A stretch of DNA of 40,599 nt from RYN-428 sp035695715. Lineage in GTDB: Bacteria > Planctomycetota > Phycisphaerae > Tepidisphaerales > Tepidisphaeraceae. Location: positions 1 through 40,599 of the forward strand of contig DASRRM010000412.1 in the NCBI GenBank assembly GCA_035695715.1, in the 5' to 3' direction. The notes under the pieces were generated by a model. It saw only the letters and a program-made list of their open reading frames with translations. It was not told where the DNA came from and ran no database searches. The stretch's first letter is position 1. Every line of letters begins with the position of its first letter. Position numbers and translations under genes: made by a program. Positions 9,446-17,615 of this stretch are shown here, one piece after another.

Positions 9446-9509
9446 TGGCGAGCTCCTGTTGGTTAGGCCAACAAGTATTCCCGCGGGGAATTAGCGGACG
9501 GTCGGGTAT

Positions 9510-9528
9510 TGGTTAAGAAATGATTAAG
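9510..9528 (-). promoter_or_regulatory. candidate Pho-box upstream of pstS
   Basis: Read on the minus strand, two heptamers TTAATCA and TTAACCA lie 11 bases apart, start to start, 65-83 bases before the pstS ATG. An 11-base direct repeat is the architecture bound by PhoB/PhoP-type regulators, and TTAACA-like half sites are known for PhoP of Firmicutes. The planctomycete consensus is not known to me, so this is a hypothesis from position and spacing. Confidence 0.4.
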
Positions 9529-9711
9529 ACGCTCTGAGCCGTTGCAAAATGGGCGAAATCGCTGCGACGCCGGTCTGTCGTAACCGTTGCACTGGAAGCA
9601 ATTAACGTCAAATCGAAAGGTATGGCGAGTCCGGCAGAATAGTCGAGCGAAATTGTTAAGGCGATGGCTCCGGCGGCTTTGCAAGTTCGAAAAACTCCTC
9701 GCAACGGAGTG

Positions 9712-9812
9712 GAACGCCAAGTCGCCGAGAACGCCAAGGTCGGAAAGAAGAGAGAAAAAAATCCATTGCATTCTCGGCGGCTTTCCTTGGAGTCCCTGGC
9801 GGCTTGGCGTTC
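9712..9812. repeat. imperfect foldback of GCCAAG-type repeat
   Basis: Arms 9712-9739 and 9785-9812 (28 bases each) pair except for a central block; both carry GAACGCCAAG and CCAAGG. It belongs to the same general type as the foldback at 33189-33425. In the gene-poor stretch 9446-9847, apart from this foldback and the candidate Pho-box, I see nothing codable with family resemblance. Confidence 0.7.
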
Positions 9813-9847
9813 ACTTTCGGCATTTCGTTAGAGTCCAAGGTTCCCCG

Positions 9848-9994
9848 CTACATAAATATGAAAGCCCGAAAAATCAGCCATCCCGCAACGCCCAGCACTC
9901 CAAACACGATCGAGCCGATGACTGCCAAAATGAGATAATCGACCCAATAAGAAGGTCCCTGCGGCCGCACTTTACGTTCGTAATCCAGCCTCAT
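9848..9994 (-). CDS. small single-pass membrane protein (48 aa), hypothetical
   Basis: A 48-residue frame with a basic, polar N-terminus (MRLDYERKVRPQGPS) and a long hydrophobic helix (about 17-40), ending in FRAFIFM. This layout, a short soluble head then one membrane helix, is characteristic of real small membrane proteins and unlikely by chance in a GC-rich non-coding stretch. No clear Shine-Dalgarno is visible and I do not recognise the family. It is transcribed away from the zinc-ribbon gene that starts at 10103. Translation is unproven. Confidence 0.5.
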   Translation of the reverse strand: MRLDYERKVRPQGPSYWVDYLILAVIGSIVFGVLGVAGWLIFRAFIFM

Positions 9995-10102
9995 CGCCAA
10001 ATCGTAGCACGACCGGAGAATTCAGGGTGGAATTTTCGGATTAACCGGTATGATGGTCGTGCTTCCCCGGCGGCGGGGTTTGGCGGAATTGCGGGGTCCA
10101 TT

Positions 10103-10684
10103 ATGTTTCGTTCCATTGGCGCATTTATCGCTTTCGTGTCGGCGCTGCTTTGCATCGGCGTCATCGTCCTTGGCGTGCGAAGCAGGCATCATGCCGACGT
10201 CTTCGTGATTGAGACGCCGGGCGGGCATATTGCCGGCATGGCCGGCGATCACGGCGCAGTGCTGCTGGCCAACAGTGACATGTCGTTCACGGGTTCTAAT
10301 TCCATCGATGGGACCAATCATCCGTATCTTTTTTCCTCGCTCACGATTGAAGAATTCAAGCCGATCCTCGACACCATCGTGGATACCACCACGACGAAAT
10401 TTTCCTTCCTCGGCTTCAAGACCGCCGCCGGGCAGGCGACGATGACCAGCCAGATTTCCCCGCGTTTTGCCGCGTTGCGAATCCCCTGCTGGTTTTTGGG
10501 AATCGTCTTTGCGATTTTGCCGTTGGGCATCGGCCGATCGATTCTGCGCCGCTCGCGCCGCAAGCGCAAGGGCCTGTGCCTGGCGTGCGGCTATGACCTC
10601 CGCTTCAGCGAAGGCCGCTGCCCTGAGTGCGGCCGCGATATTCCGGCCAGAACATCCAGCGCGGGGATACGGGCCGCCACCTGA
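10103..10684 (+). CDS. membrane protein with C-terminal zinc ribbon, hypothetical
   Basis: 193 residues from the ATG at 10103. An N-terminal membrane helix (about 5-25) is followed by about 100 exported residues, a second helix (about 125-148) and a basic cytoplasmic tail ending in a zinc ribbon: CLACGYDLRFSEGRCPECGR, with the Cys pairs 12 residues apart. Such ribbons at the C-terminus of otherwise unrelated membrane proteins are common in Phycisphaerae, in my knowledge of the group. A longer upstream frame exists, but it runs through repeats and has no resemblance to the family. A similar protein is encoded at 35542-36144. The exported domain is not recognised and the function is unknown. 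Confidence 0.8.
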   Translation: MFRSIGAFIAFVSALLCIGVIVLGVRSRHHADVFVIETPGGHIAGMAGDHGAVLLANSDMSFTGSNSIDGTNHPYLFSSLTIEEFKPILDTIVDTTTTKFSFLGFKTAAGQATMTSQISPRFAALRIPCWFLGIVFAILPLGIGRSILRRSRRKRKGLCLACGYDLRFSEGRCPECGRDIPARTSSAGIRAAT

Positions 10685-10761
10685 CGCACCCGCGGCATGA
10701 AGATTTCCGGAACGGGTAATTGCCAATCTGGGCTGGGGTGCTGATCGAAACACAGAAGAGG

Positions 10762-10850
10762 TTTGACCACGGATTTCTCGGATGCGCACGGATGGGAACA
10801 AAATCAGGGAGTCTTCTTATCCGTGTACATCTGTGAAATCCGTGGTCAAA
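10762..10850. repeat. imperfect inverted repeat of CCACGGATT type
   Basis: Arms 10762-10793 and 10819-10850 begin and end with TTTGACCACGGATTTC and its complement and pair imperfectly inside. This is a widely dispersed kind of intergenic foldback. It is the only structure I see in the 326 bases between the genes ending at 10684 and starting at 11011. Confidence 0.8.
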
Positions 10851-11010
10851 ATCTTTAGTCGCGCTGCCATTGCCGCTGCGGAGTAACTAAGGATGACGAT
10901 TGCCCGTTCGGACATTTTCCCGCGGCGGGTGTGCCATGGTGACTGGGGCATCAGTTCCAGAAATCGGTCAGCTCCCACCGGCGGTTGCATGAGTATGGGA
11001 TAAACAAATC

Positions 11011-12666
11011 ATGGACATCTGGCTGCTTACCATCGAGTTGGCACTCGCAATTTTCGTGGGGATGGCGTTTTGGTTTGCACTGTTCGCGCGAACCAACAGC
11101 CGGGTCTTTTATATTGCGCTCGGCATGATTTTCTGGTTGATCCCGGCCGGCGGATCGTGTGCCCTTGCGGCGGCGAGCTATACCATTCACTCGCACGGAA
11201 ATGCACTGGTCTATCTCCCGCAGGCGGTGACCTTGGCCGCCGTCAGCGTGTTGGGCGGCTTGTTCCTGCTCGTCCGCGGCGGGCTGCGCCAGGACTGGAA
11301 ACTTCGCGCGGCGAGATGGAAATTATTGCCGTTGCTCGCACTGTGGATCCTGATCGGCGGAGGCGAGGCGTATACGTCGAAAAAGCTGGATGAAAAGGCG
11401 AAACTCTGTGCCGAGGAAACTCGCAACCAGACCGCTAAAGACTATGCCGCCATCACCGGCTCCATGCCTGCCGACGCCGACAATGCCCGCGATCTGTACA
11501 ACCAGGCCTTTAAAATCATCAATGACCAGATGGATGCTTTCGACGCCGAGCGGGCCGCCACCGCCAACGCGGCGAGCGCGAAGCCTCAAACTGTACCTGC
11601 CGTTCCGGCAACACAGCCGGCGCCGGCGGAAGAAATCAAAAGAGCGTCGGACTTTTTGTACAAGGACGAGGCCGATCGCCCGGAATCTCATGCCCTGGTG
11701 GCGAGAATGAAGCCCGCTATCGCCTTGTTGAAGCGCGCTGCCCTGATGCGCAATTGCCGATTTGCACCGGCGGCTAAGGTCCCGGATCTTGCGAGTGAGG
11801 TTCCTGCCCGGGGCCTGCATCTCTCCGAATTCCGCCATGCTGCTATTCTGCTCCAGACGCATGCCGTGCAGATGGCGCACGAGGGGAATCCTGCCGAGGC
11901 GATGGCCGACATTCAGACCATGAGCCTGATGTCGGAGCATATCGACCAGACCTTTCCGTTTTTGGTTTCCGGCCTGGTTCGCGAGGGGTGTGAATCGGTA
12001 ACCATCTCAACTCTTTTTGACGTGCTCCCCTACGCGACGAACGCCGGCATGTTGCCCGACCGGGTCCTTGCCGACGACACGATTCTGACGTCGGAGTTCG
12101 AGCGCGATATGCGCGGTGAAGAGGACACGGTGCTCGGCACCATCCTCAACTTCGCCGACGGGAAATTCGGCGTGACCGAAACCAACGCGAACACCGCAAA
12201 GGTGGCGATTGGCTATCGCCTCCTCTGGCTGAAGCCGGATGTGTTGGCGACGCAGAGCCACATGGGCGCCCAGCGCAAAAACCTTGCCTCTTCGCATGTC
12301 CATTCGCCGTCGGGTTTCAACGCCGGCAGTCCTCTCATCCAGGTCCTGCTCGTTGCCAATGATCGGCCGCGCACTGTCCAACTGCGATTTCTCGGCACGG
12401 CCCGCCAGGGGCGGCTTGGCATTGCGCTGACGAAATATCGCCTGCAACACGGCGCATATCCCAAAACGCTGGAAAGCCTCACGCCGGATTTCATTGCATC
12501 ACTTCCACTTGATCCATTTGATGGCAAGCCGATGCGATATCGCCTCGAGAATGGCGACGCCATTATCTATTCCATCGGCAAGGACCTGAAAGACGACGGC
12601 GGGAACATCGCCGACCGCCCCACCGACGACGGCTTCCGCCTGAAAAACGCGGTGAAAGTGAAATAA
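11011..12666 (+). CDS. large membrane-anchored protein of unknown function
   Basis: 551 residues. The first 125 hold about four hydrophobic helices; the rest is a soluble domain, with a Pro/Ala-rich linker around 190-210 and helical, alpha-solenoid-like sequence to about 400. The end, KYRLQHGAYPKTLESLTPDF followed by PLDPFDGKPMRYR and YSIGKDLKDDGG, resembles the C-terminal segment of pilin/secretion-pseudopilin-like proteins, where DPFDG-type loops occur. This ending is frequent in planctomycete hypothetical proteins. The upstream ribosome site is weak. A secreted-protein gene follows 73 bases later on the same strand. I cannot assign a function. Confidence 0.8.
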   Translation: MDIWLLTIELALAIFVGMAFWFALFARTNSRVFYIALGMIFWLIPAGGSCALAAASYTIHSHGNALVYLPQAVTLAAVSVLGGLFLLVRGGLRQDWKLRAARWKLLPLLALWILIGGGEAYTSKKLDEKAKLCAEETRNQTAKDYAAITGSMPADADNARDLYNQAFKIINDQMDAFDAERAATANAASAKPQTVPAVPATQPAPAEEIKRASDFLYKDEADRPESHALVARMKPAIALLKRAALMRNCRFAPAAKVPDLASEVPARGLHLSEFRHAAILLQTHAVQMAHEGNPAEAMADIQTMSLMSEHIDQTFPFLVSGLVREGCESVTISTLFDVLPYATNAGMLPDRVLADDTILTSEFERDMRGEEDTVLGTILNFADGKFGVTETNANTAKVAIGYRLLWLKPDVLATQSHMGAQRKNLASSHVHSPSGFNAGSPLIQVLLVANDRPRTVQLRFLGTARQGRLGIALTKYRLQHGAYPKTLESLTPDFIASLPLDPFDGKPMRYRLENGDAIIYSIGKDLKDDGGNIADRPTDDGFRLKNAVKVK

Positions 12667-12739
12667 ATACTCAAACTGAGCGGTTTTGGACGCCTAGTCC
12701 GCCGCCTGTGCCCCGCCGTCAGCTTTTTGGGAGAATCAA

Positions 12740-13786
12740 ATGCATCGTCATATCCTGTTGTCTACGCTCCTGCTGTTTTGCGCGTGTCCGGTCCTTTTGG
12801 CAGTCGATAAGGCGCCGGCGGGGGTTGAAAAGGAATTCACCGTGCGCGGGCATGGGAGTTTGGCGCTGGTGGTTCCCAAGGGGTGGTCGGATTCGATCCA
12901 GCCGGCGCCGGGGCGAAATCTGCCGCCCACAATCCGGCTGGCGACCCAGGGTGAGAAGTTTTTGATGCTCATCACGCCGCTGACGTCGCAGGATGGCGAT
13001 GCGAACTTTAATTCGCCGGCCAAGCTTCGGGAAATTTCGCAGACCACCGGCAAGGGAATGCTGAGCACCGCCAGGGAAACCGCGCTCGATATTCAGGAGC
13101 TTAAAGGGGACAAGGTGGTTGGTTATTACTATACGCTGACGGACAAGGCGCCCGCGCCGGGATCGTATGAATATGTCACGTCCGCCGCCGTGGGCGTGGG
13201 CGATCTGATGCTTTCAGTCACCATGCTGCATCATGAAAAGGATCTTCCCGAGCGTACGGCGGCGCTGGAGATGCTCAAGGGTGCGACGCAAAAGGCGCAC
13301 GCGCCAAACACCGAATTGCGCGTTGCGTCGCCCGGCGGGGAATGGGAGATCGTTATTCCGATTAAAGGGCTGGAAGTCGACGGCCAGCGCGTGAGCGTTG
13401 CCCGGAAAATGAAGCAGGTGAACGCATCGGACGAAAAGAGCGGCCTGATAGCATCGGTGTTCATGGAACCGGCGCAAAAGCCCGGCGACAGCACCATGGT
13501 GCGCGATGTTTACTGGGGCCGGGCCAAGGAAAGCCCGTTTAAGAAGGACGACATCAAGCTGGATAAAGCCGGCGATTTTGCCACCGTGCAATACACGGTG
13601 CCGGAAGTGGGCGGGCAGCCCATCGCCCAGAAGAATGCGAATATTTATATTGTGCACGATGGCGAATGGATCGACGTTCACCTGTCAAAGGTAAATTTCA
13701 CAAAAGCCGACCAGGCGATTTTCGACGAGGCGATCAAGGGCGTGCGGATCGAAAAAGCGAAGTCGAACGACGGGAAGGAAAAATAG
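12740..13786 (+). CDS. secreted protein of unknown function
   Basis: 348 residues, with GGGAG seven bases before the ATG. The N-terminus is a clear signal peptide (about 1-21, MHRHILLSTLLLFCACPVLLA), then an exported domain. The sequence appears to have two related halves: each contains a segment of the form ...VVPKGW... or ...IVIPIKG... followed by strands and a late stretch describing an amphipathic helix, so an internal duplication is possible but not proven. No catalytic motif is recognised. It lies just downstream of the membrane-anchored 551-residue protein and may be co-transcribed with it. Confidence 0.8.
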   Translation: MHRHILLSTLLLFCACPVLLAVDKAPAGVEKEFTVRGHGSLALVVPKGWSDSIQPAPGRNLPPTIRLATQGEKFLMLITPLTSQDGDANFNSPAKLREISQTTGKGMLSTARETALDIQELKGDKVVGYYYTLTDKAPAPGSYEYVTSAAVGVGDLMLSVTMLHHEKDLPERTAALEMLKGATQKAHAPNTELRVASPGGEWEIVIPIKGLEVDGQRVSVARKMKQVNASDEKSGLIASVFMEPAQKPGDSTMVRDVYWGRAKESPFKKDDIKLDKAGDFATVQYTVPEVGGQPIAQKNANIYIVHDGEWIDVHLSKVNFTKADQAIFDEAIKGVRIEKAKSNDGKEK

Positions 13787-13831
13787 GTGAGAGAATTGAT
13801 CGAGGGCATGGCGCCCTGGACACGCGGGGTG

Positions 13832-13970
13832 GTGGCCGTCTTTTTTGGCACGGTCATTCGTGACACGGGCGTCCCGCCGGCGTCCCGCCCGTGCTTGGTG
13901 GTATTTACTCCCAAAGCATAAGGCACGGCCGCGACGGCCGTGTCACGACAGTGCCAAAAAAGACGGCCAC
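13832..13970. repeat. MITE-like element with perfect 20-bp inverted ends
   Basis: Ends GTGGCCGTCTTTTTTGGCAC (13832-13851) and its exact complement (13951-13970) bound a 139-base unit. Inside, a second pair, CGTGACACGG and CCGTGTCACG, continues the symmetry. There is no coding sequence inside. It occupies most of the 243-base convergent spacer between the secreted-protein gene and the LEDRVLLS gene. It could be a non-autonomous transposable element or a bidirectional terminator, since each strand has a T-run inside its arm. Confidence 0.85.
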
Positions 13971-14029
13971 ACTCCTACGCGCGTGCAGCGCCGGCGCGCC
14001 CTTGGTCTCGAAACGAAAGCATGGGATTC

Positions 14030-16231
14030 TCACTTCGTATTGCTGTTTCGCAATTGCTTTCGCAGTGCCCGCAGCGCGTTTTTTGCGGCGGAAATGTCGG
14101 TGAAATCCGTCTTCTGGATCTTCAACAAAGTTGCCCGATCGGCCTTGAGCGTAGCATCCGAACTGCCAACGGCAGCGGCGAAACCTGGATCGATGGATGA
14201 AGTCGGCTCATGCGCCCGGCGCGCCGTCTGGCGGGCGATGCGAAGGTTGCGCAGGGCGGCGGCGTACGCTTTCCTGTCGCCGGCTACAGTCTGGCGGGCA
14301 TCGGTGAGCTGCGCCCGGCGATCGAGTTGCGCGGTCTTAACCGCCGCCACATCGGCCGCAATCTGCTCGGCAGGCGTCGGCGGCACTGTCGCGTTTTGCG
14401 ATACCTCGAAATCAACGCCCGTCGCCGCCTGCCCGCTGGAAAGCTGCACCGTTTGCTGCGCGGAGGAAACCTGCGCATAGCCGTCCGGCGTTTCGATGCC
14501 GACCGCAACGGTTTGCGTGGCGCCGCTCAGTGGCACAATCAATGAGTAAGCACCGTTGGCGTCGGTGGTGGCGGAAGGCTCGTCAGAATCGTGTGCGCCG
14601 TTGCCGTTGCTGTCGAGGTAAACCGTCACGCCCGCCAGCCCGGTTGGCGTCGATTGCGTCACGCCATTGATGGCATCGTTCAATACATGGCCGGAGACGG
14701 TGGCTGTCGATGCCATCGTGCCGGTGATCAGGAAATTATTCCCGGTGTAGTCCTGTCGGCTGGAAACAAAAACGGGACGGTCAGCCCCATCGGCTGGGTC
14801 AAGCTGCGTTTGCCCCGCCTGCAGCGACAGCCGGACGTAAAACTGCGCCGCCGGTGAAACCGAGAAGCTGTAGTTTCCATCTGCATCGGTAATCGTGGCT
14901 GGTTCGCCAGCGTCGAGTTGGCCGTTATCGTTCGTGTCGAGATAAACGATCTGGCCGGTCACGGGCGTTGATGCGGTGCTGGTGGAATCGGCTGAGTAAT
15001 CCACCGTGCCGTCGATCGTCGCGGTCGTCCCCTGTTCCTGAAGGAAAACGAGATTGTCCACGTTGCCGGTCTGGCTGGACGTGATGATGATTCCCGCGCC
15101 GTCGGCGGGAGACGTTTGCGCCCAGCCGGTCGGAACGACTTCGCGCACGGTGTAGTTGCCGGCGGGCAGTTGCGCGAAATCGAAGACCCCGCCGTTTTCT
15201 GAAGTGAAGACTGGTTCGGTGGCCGGGTCGTAAACGCCGTTGTTGTTCAAGTCAATGTAGACGGTGATGCCGGTGATTCCGCTTTCGTTGGCATCGAGCT
15301 GGCCGTTGCCATTGGCATCGTTGTAGACGTTGCCGGCAAGATTGACGGCTGAGGCGGGGGCAAGGAACGTGCCGGAAAGGTGAAATGTGAAGTTATCCTG
15401 ATTCGCCACGCCATTGATCGTGGGATAGATCGTTATGGGAGCCGTCGCCAGCCCCGGGCTGACGTAGGCATTGTTCCCATTCTCATTGAATTGCAGTTGG
15501 AAGCTGGCCGATGCGCCGGCGGCAAGGGTCATCGACGGCGTCTGCATGTCCGGCGTTGCGCCCAAAACGCTGACCAGCGGATAAAACGTGCTCAAACCCG
15601 CCAGGCCCTGGGCGTCAGGATCCATGGTAAAGCTGATTGGCTGAGTAAGCGTATTGGTGACCGTCAGCGTCTTGATGGCGCCGGGAAACGCGGCATAGGT
15701 CGAGCCAAAGTCAAAAGTCCCCGCCGCCACCGGCTGCTCGTCAATCGTCACCGACACCGCGCTTTGGATATTGACGTCGAACGCGTGCAACTGCATCGTC
15801 GGCAGAAAATAGCCGAGCTGCGTGTCCTTCACCGTATTGGGCTGGAGATCGAAATAGTAGCTTCCATCCTCGGCGGCGGTGAAGGAATCCGTGCCCAGAT
15901 AGACCTCGTATTCAGCCAGGCGATATCCCTGCCCCGGTCCCGGATCGCTCGGCGCCACCCGCGCATCGGTTGCCGGGGCGGAAAATCCATTTGCCCCCTC
16001 GACCAGGAAATTCCCGTTGCCAAAAGTGGTGGTATCGACCGCAGGCCCCGTGAACTTCACATCGACCACGGCATAAGCGCCCGTTCCGTCGCCGGGAAAC
16101 TGGGTCGTCTGCGGCGTGATCGAAACCGACAGCGTTACTGAAAGAAGAACCCGGTCTTCAAGCGTTTCGGCCCATATACTTCTGCGCTGTTTGCGAGCAG
16201 CCGCGTTTCGCATCATCGTTCCCATAAACAT
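14030..16231 (-). CDS. large secreted/surface protein with LEDRVLLS motif and SdrD-B-like repeats
   Basis: 733 residues. The N-terminus has a basic stretch followed by LEDRVLLS (24-31), the planctomycete motif found on large exported proteins and thought to be a sorting or anchoring signal. A beta-rich region follows to about 285. Three SdrD-B/carboxypeptidase-regulatory-like domains come next (about 290-400, 405-510, 510-615), each with calcium-type acidic loops: NDANGNGQLDANE, DTNDNGQLDAGE and DSNGNGAHDSDE. The last 110 residues are highly charged and helical, probably coiled coil, which is an unusual end for this class. Likely role: surface adhesion or matrix structure (inference). It is divergent from trpD. 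The exact start among several Met codons is uncertain. Confidence 0.88.
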   Translation of the reverse strand: MFMGTMMRNAAARKQRRSIWAETLEDRVLLSVTLSVSITPQTTQFPGDGTGAYAVVDVKFTGPAVDTTTFGNGNFLVEGANGFSAPATDARVAPSDPGPGQGYRLAEYEVYLGTDSFTAAEDGSYYFDLQPNTVKDTQLGYFLPTMQLHAFDVNIQSAVSVTIDEQPVAAGTFDFGSTYAAFPGAIKTLTVTNTLTQPISFTMDPDAQGLAGLSTFYPLVSVLGATPDMQTPSMTLAAGASASFQLQFNENGNNAYVSPGLATAPITIYPTINGVANQDNFTFHLSGTFLAPASAVNLAGNVYNDANGNGQLDANESGITGITVYIDLNNNGVYDPATEPVFTSENGGVFDFAQLPAGNYTVREVVPTGWAQTSPADGAGIIITSSQTGNVDNLVFLQEQGTTATIDGTVDYSADSTSTASTPVTGQIVYLDTNDNGQLDAGEPATITDADGNYSFSVSPAAQFYVRLSLQAGQTQLDPADGADRPVFVSSRQDYTGNNFLITGTMASTATVSGHVLNDAINGVTQSTPTGLAGVTVYLDSNGNGAHDSDEPSATTDANGAYSLIVPLSGATQTVAVGIETPDGYAQVSSAQQTVQLSSGQAATGVDFEVSQNATVPPTPAEQIAADVAAVKTAQLDRRAQLTDARQTVAGDRKAYAAALRNLRIARQTARRAHEPTSSIDPGFAAAVGSSDATLKADRATLLKIQKTDFTDISAAKNALRALRKQLRNSNTK

Positions 16232-16363
16232 ATTGCATCCCCGGTATGATTATCCAGAAAACGCTTCAGCTTCGTAGTTGGTCGCCGCCGTCCATCGCAT
16301 TCTTCCAAGTGGCGCGCCGATTATTCACCATCGGCATCATCCGTGGTAGATTCCGGCGAAATT

Positions 16364-17386
16364 ATGAACGCTCCTCTCCGCGAAATTCTGCTGAAATTGT
16401 GCCGGCGCGAAGACCTGACCCGCGCCGAGGCGCGCCAGGCGTTCGTTTATATTATGTCCGGCGCAGCCTCCGATGCCCAGATCGGCGGCCTCCTTGTCGG
16501 CATGGCCGCCAAGGGAACTACCGTCGACGAACTTGTTGGCGCGGCGACGGTCATGCGCGAGCAGGTTGTCGCCATCGGCGCGGAAAACGCCGGCGTCATC
16601 GTCGACACCTGCGGAACCGGCGGCGATGTCCGCAACACGTTTAATATTTCAACTGCCGCCGCGTTGATTACCGCCGGCGCGGGCATCAAAGTCGTGAAAC
16701 ACGGCAATCGCTCGGCCTCCAGCCAATCCGGCTCGGCCGATGTATTGGAAAAGCTGGGCGTAAAGCTGGAAACAACCGCGGCCCAACTGCAAAAATGCCT
16801 CGCGGAGGCCAATATCTGCTTCGCCTTTGCCCGCCTGCATCATCCCGCCATGCAGCACGTGGGGCCGGCCCGGTCGGCACTGGGCATTCCCACGATTTTC
16901 AACCTGCTCGGCCCATTGACCAACCCCGGCAAGGCGAAGCATCAACTGATCGGCGTGTTCGCGCCGGAATTGACCGACCGCTTCGCATCGGTCCTGCGCG
17001 AACTGGGCAGCGAACGCGCCTGGGTCGTTCATGCCGACGATGGCCTCGACGAACTGTCCACCCTCGGCCCAACGCGCATCAGCGAACTAAAGCAAGGCGA
17101 AGTTCGCACCTGGCACATGAACCCGCGCGATCTGGGACTTCCCTACGCGAAGCTTTCGGATTTGCAGGTCAGCAGCGCCGCCGAATCAGCGGAGATCATT
17201 CGCCGGCTGTTGAATGGCGAAAAAGGCGCGCCGCGAGATATCGCGCTGTTGAACGCGGCGGCGGCGCTGGTGGTCGCAGGAAAAGCCGATTCGCTCGATC
17301 CGGCGCTGAAGATCGCGGCCGATTCGATCGACAGCGGCTCGGCGGGGCGATCGCTTGCAATGCTGGCGAAGTGTTCTCACGAATAA
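16364..17386 (+). CDS. trpD: anthranilate phosphoribosyltransferase
   Basis: Transfers phosphoribosyl from PRPP to anthranilate, the second step of tryptophan biosynthesis, in the cytoplasm. From the ATG at 16364 the protein has 340 residues, the normal length. PRPP-binding DTCGTGGD (81-88), the substrate loop KHGNRSASSQSGSADVLE (112-129) and LHHPAMQHVGPAR are intact. An in-frame GTG at 16343 would add seven residues with no family match. No other trp gene is adjacent, so the pathway genes are dispersed. A dispersed repeat, not an operon partner, follows. Confidence 0.96.
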   Translation: MNAPLREILLKLCRREDLTRAEARQAFVYIMSGAASDAQIGGLLVGMAAKGTTVDELVGAATVMREQVVAIGAENAGVIVDTCGTGGDVRNTFNISTAAALITAGAGIKVVKHGNRSASSQSGSADVLEKLGVKLETTAAQLQKCLAEANICFAFARLHHPAMQHVGPARSALGIPTIFNLLGPLTNPGKAKHQLIGVFAPELTDRFASVLRELGSERAWVVHADDGLDELSTLGPTRISELKQGEVRTWHMNPRDLGLPYAKLSDLQVSSAAESAEIIRRLLNGEKGAPRDIALLNAAAALVVAGKADSLDPALKIAADSIDSGSAGRSLAMLAKCSHE

Positions 17387-17477
17387 AAAGCGATAACAAA
17401 ATTCGCGACAATGGGCTGTCACGCAAGATGCGCAAGATAATGGCCCTGCGCTATTATGCGATGCCAGGGTAATGATC

Positions 17478-17564
17478 GTCATCCTGAGAGCGTGTGAATT
17501 CTTAAGGCGGGCCGCCCATGCCACGCAAGAATTCACGCGCTGAGCTGAGGTACTCCGAAGGATC
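17478..17564. repeat. dispersed palindromic repeat (GTCATCCTGAG...GGTACTCCGAAGGATC)
   Basis: Begins with GTCATCCTGAG, has an inner inverted repeat (GTGAATTCTT / AAGAATTCAC) around a GC-rich centre, and ends with CTGAGGTACTCCGAAGGATC. The last part is shared with the palindrome at 3958-4033 and with 33557-33582. It lies in the 229-base convergent spacer between trpD and mfd and contains no gene. Confidence 0.8.
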
Positions 17565-17615
17565 CAGCAGCTCACGCCTGGCTTTTTCGCGTAAGCATCG
17601 GCTGGTTTTCACGGC

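Noticed and set aside
9587..10102. Long upstream extension of the zinc-ribbon membrane protein
   Set aside because: It runs through a foldback repeat and overlaps the small membrane protein frame on the opposite strand; its residues are Arg/Trp-rich without family likeness. The signal-like helix begins at 10103.
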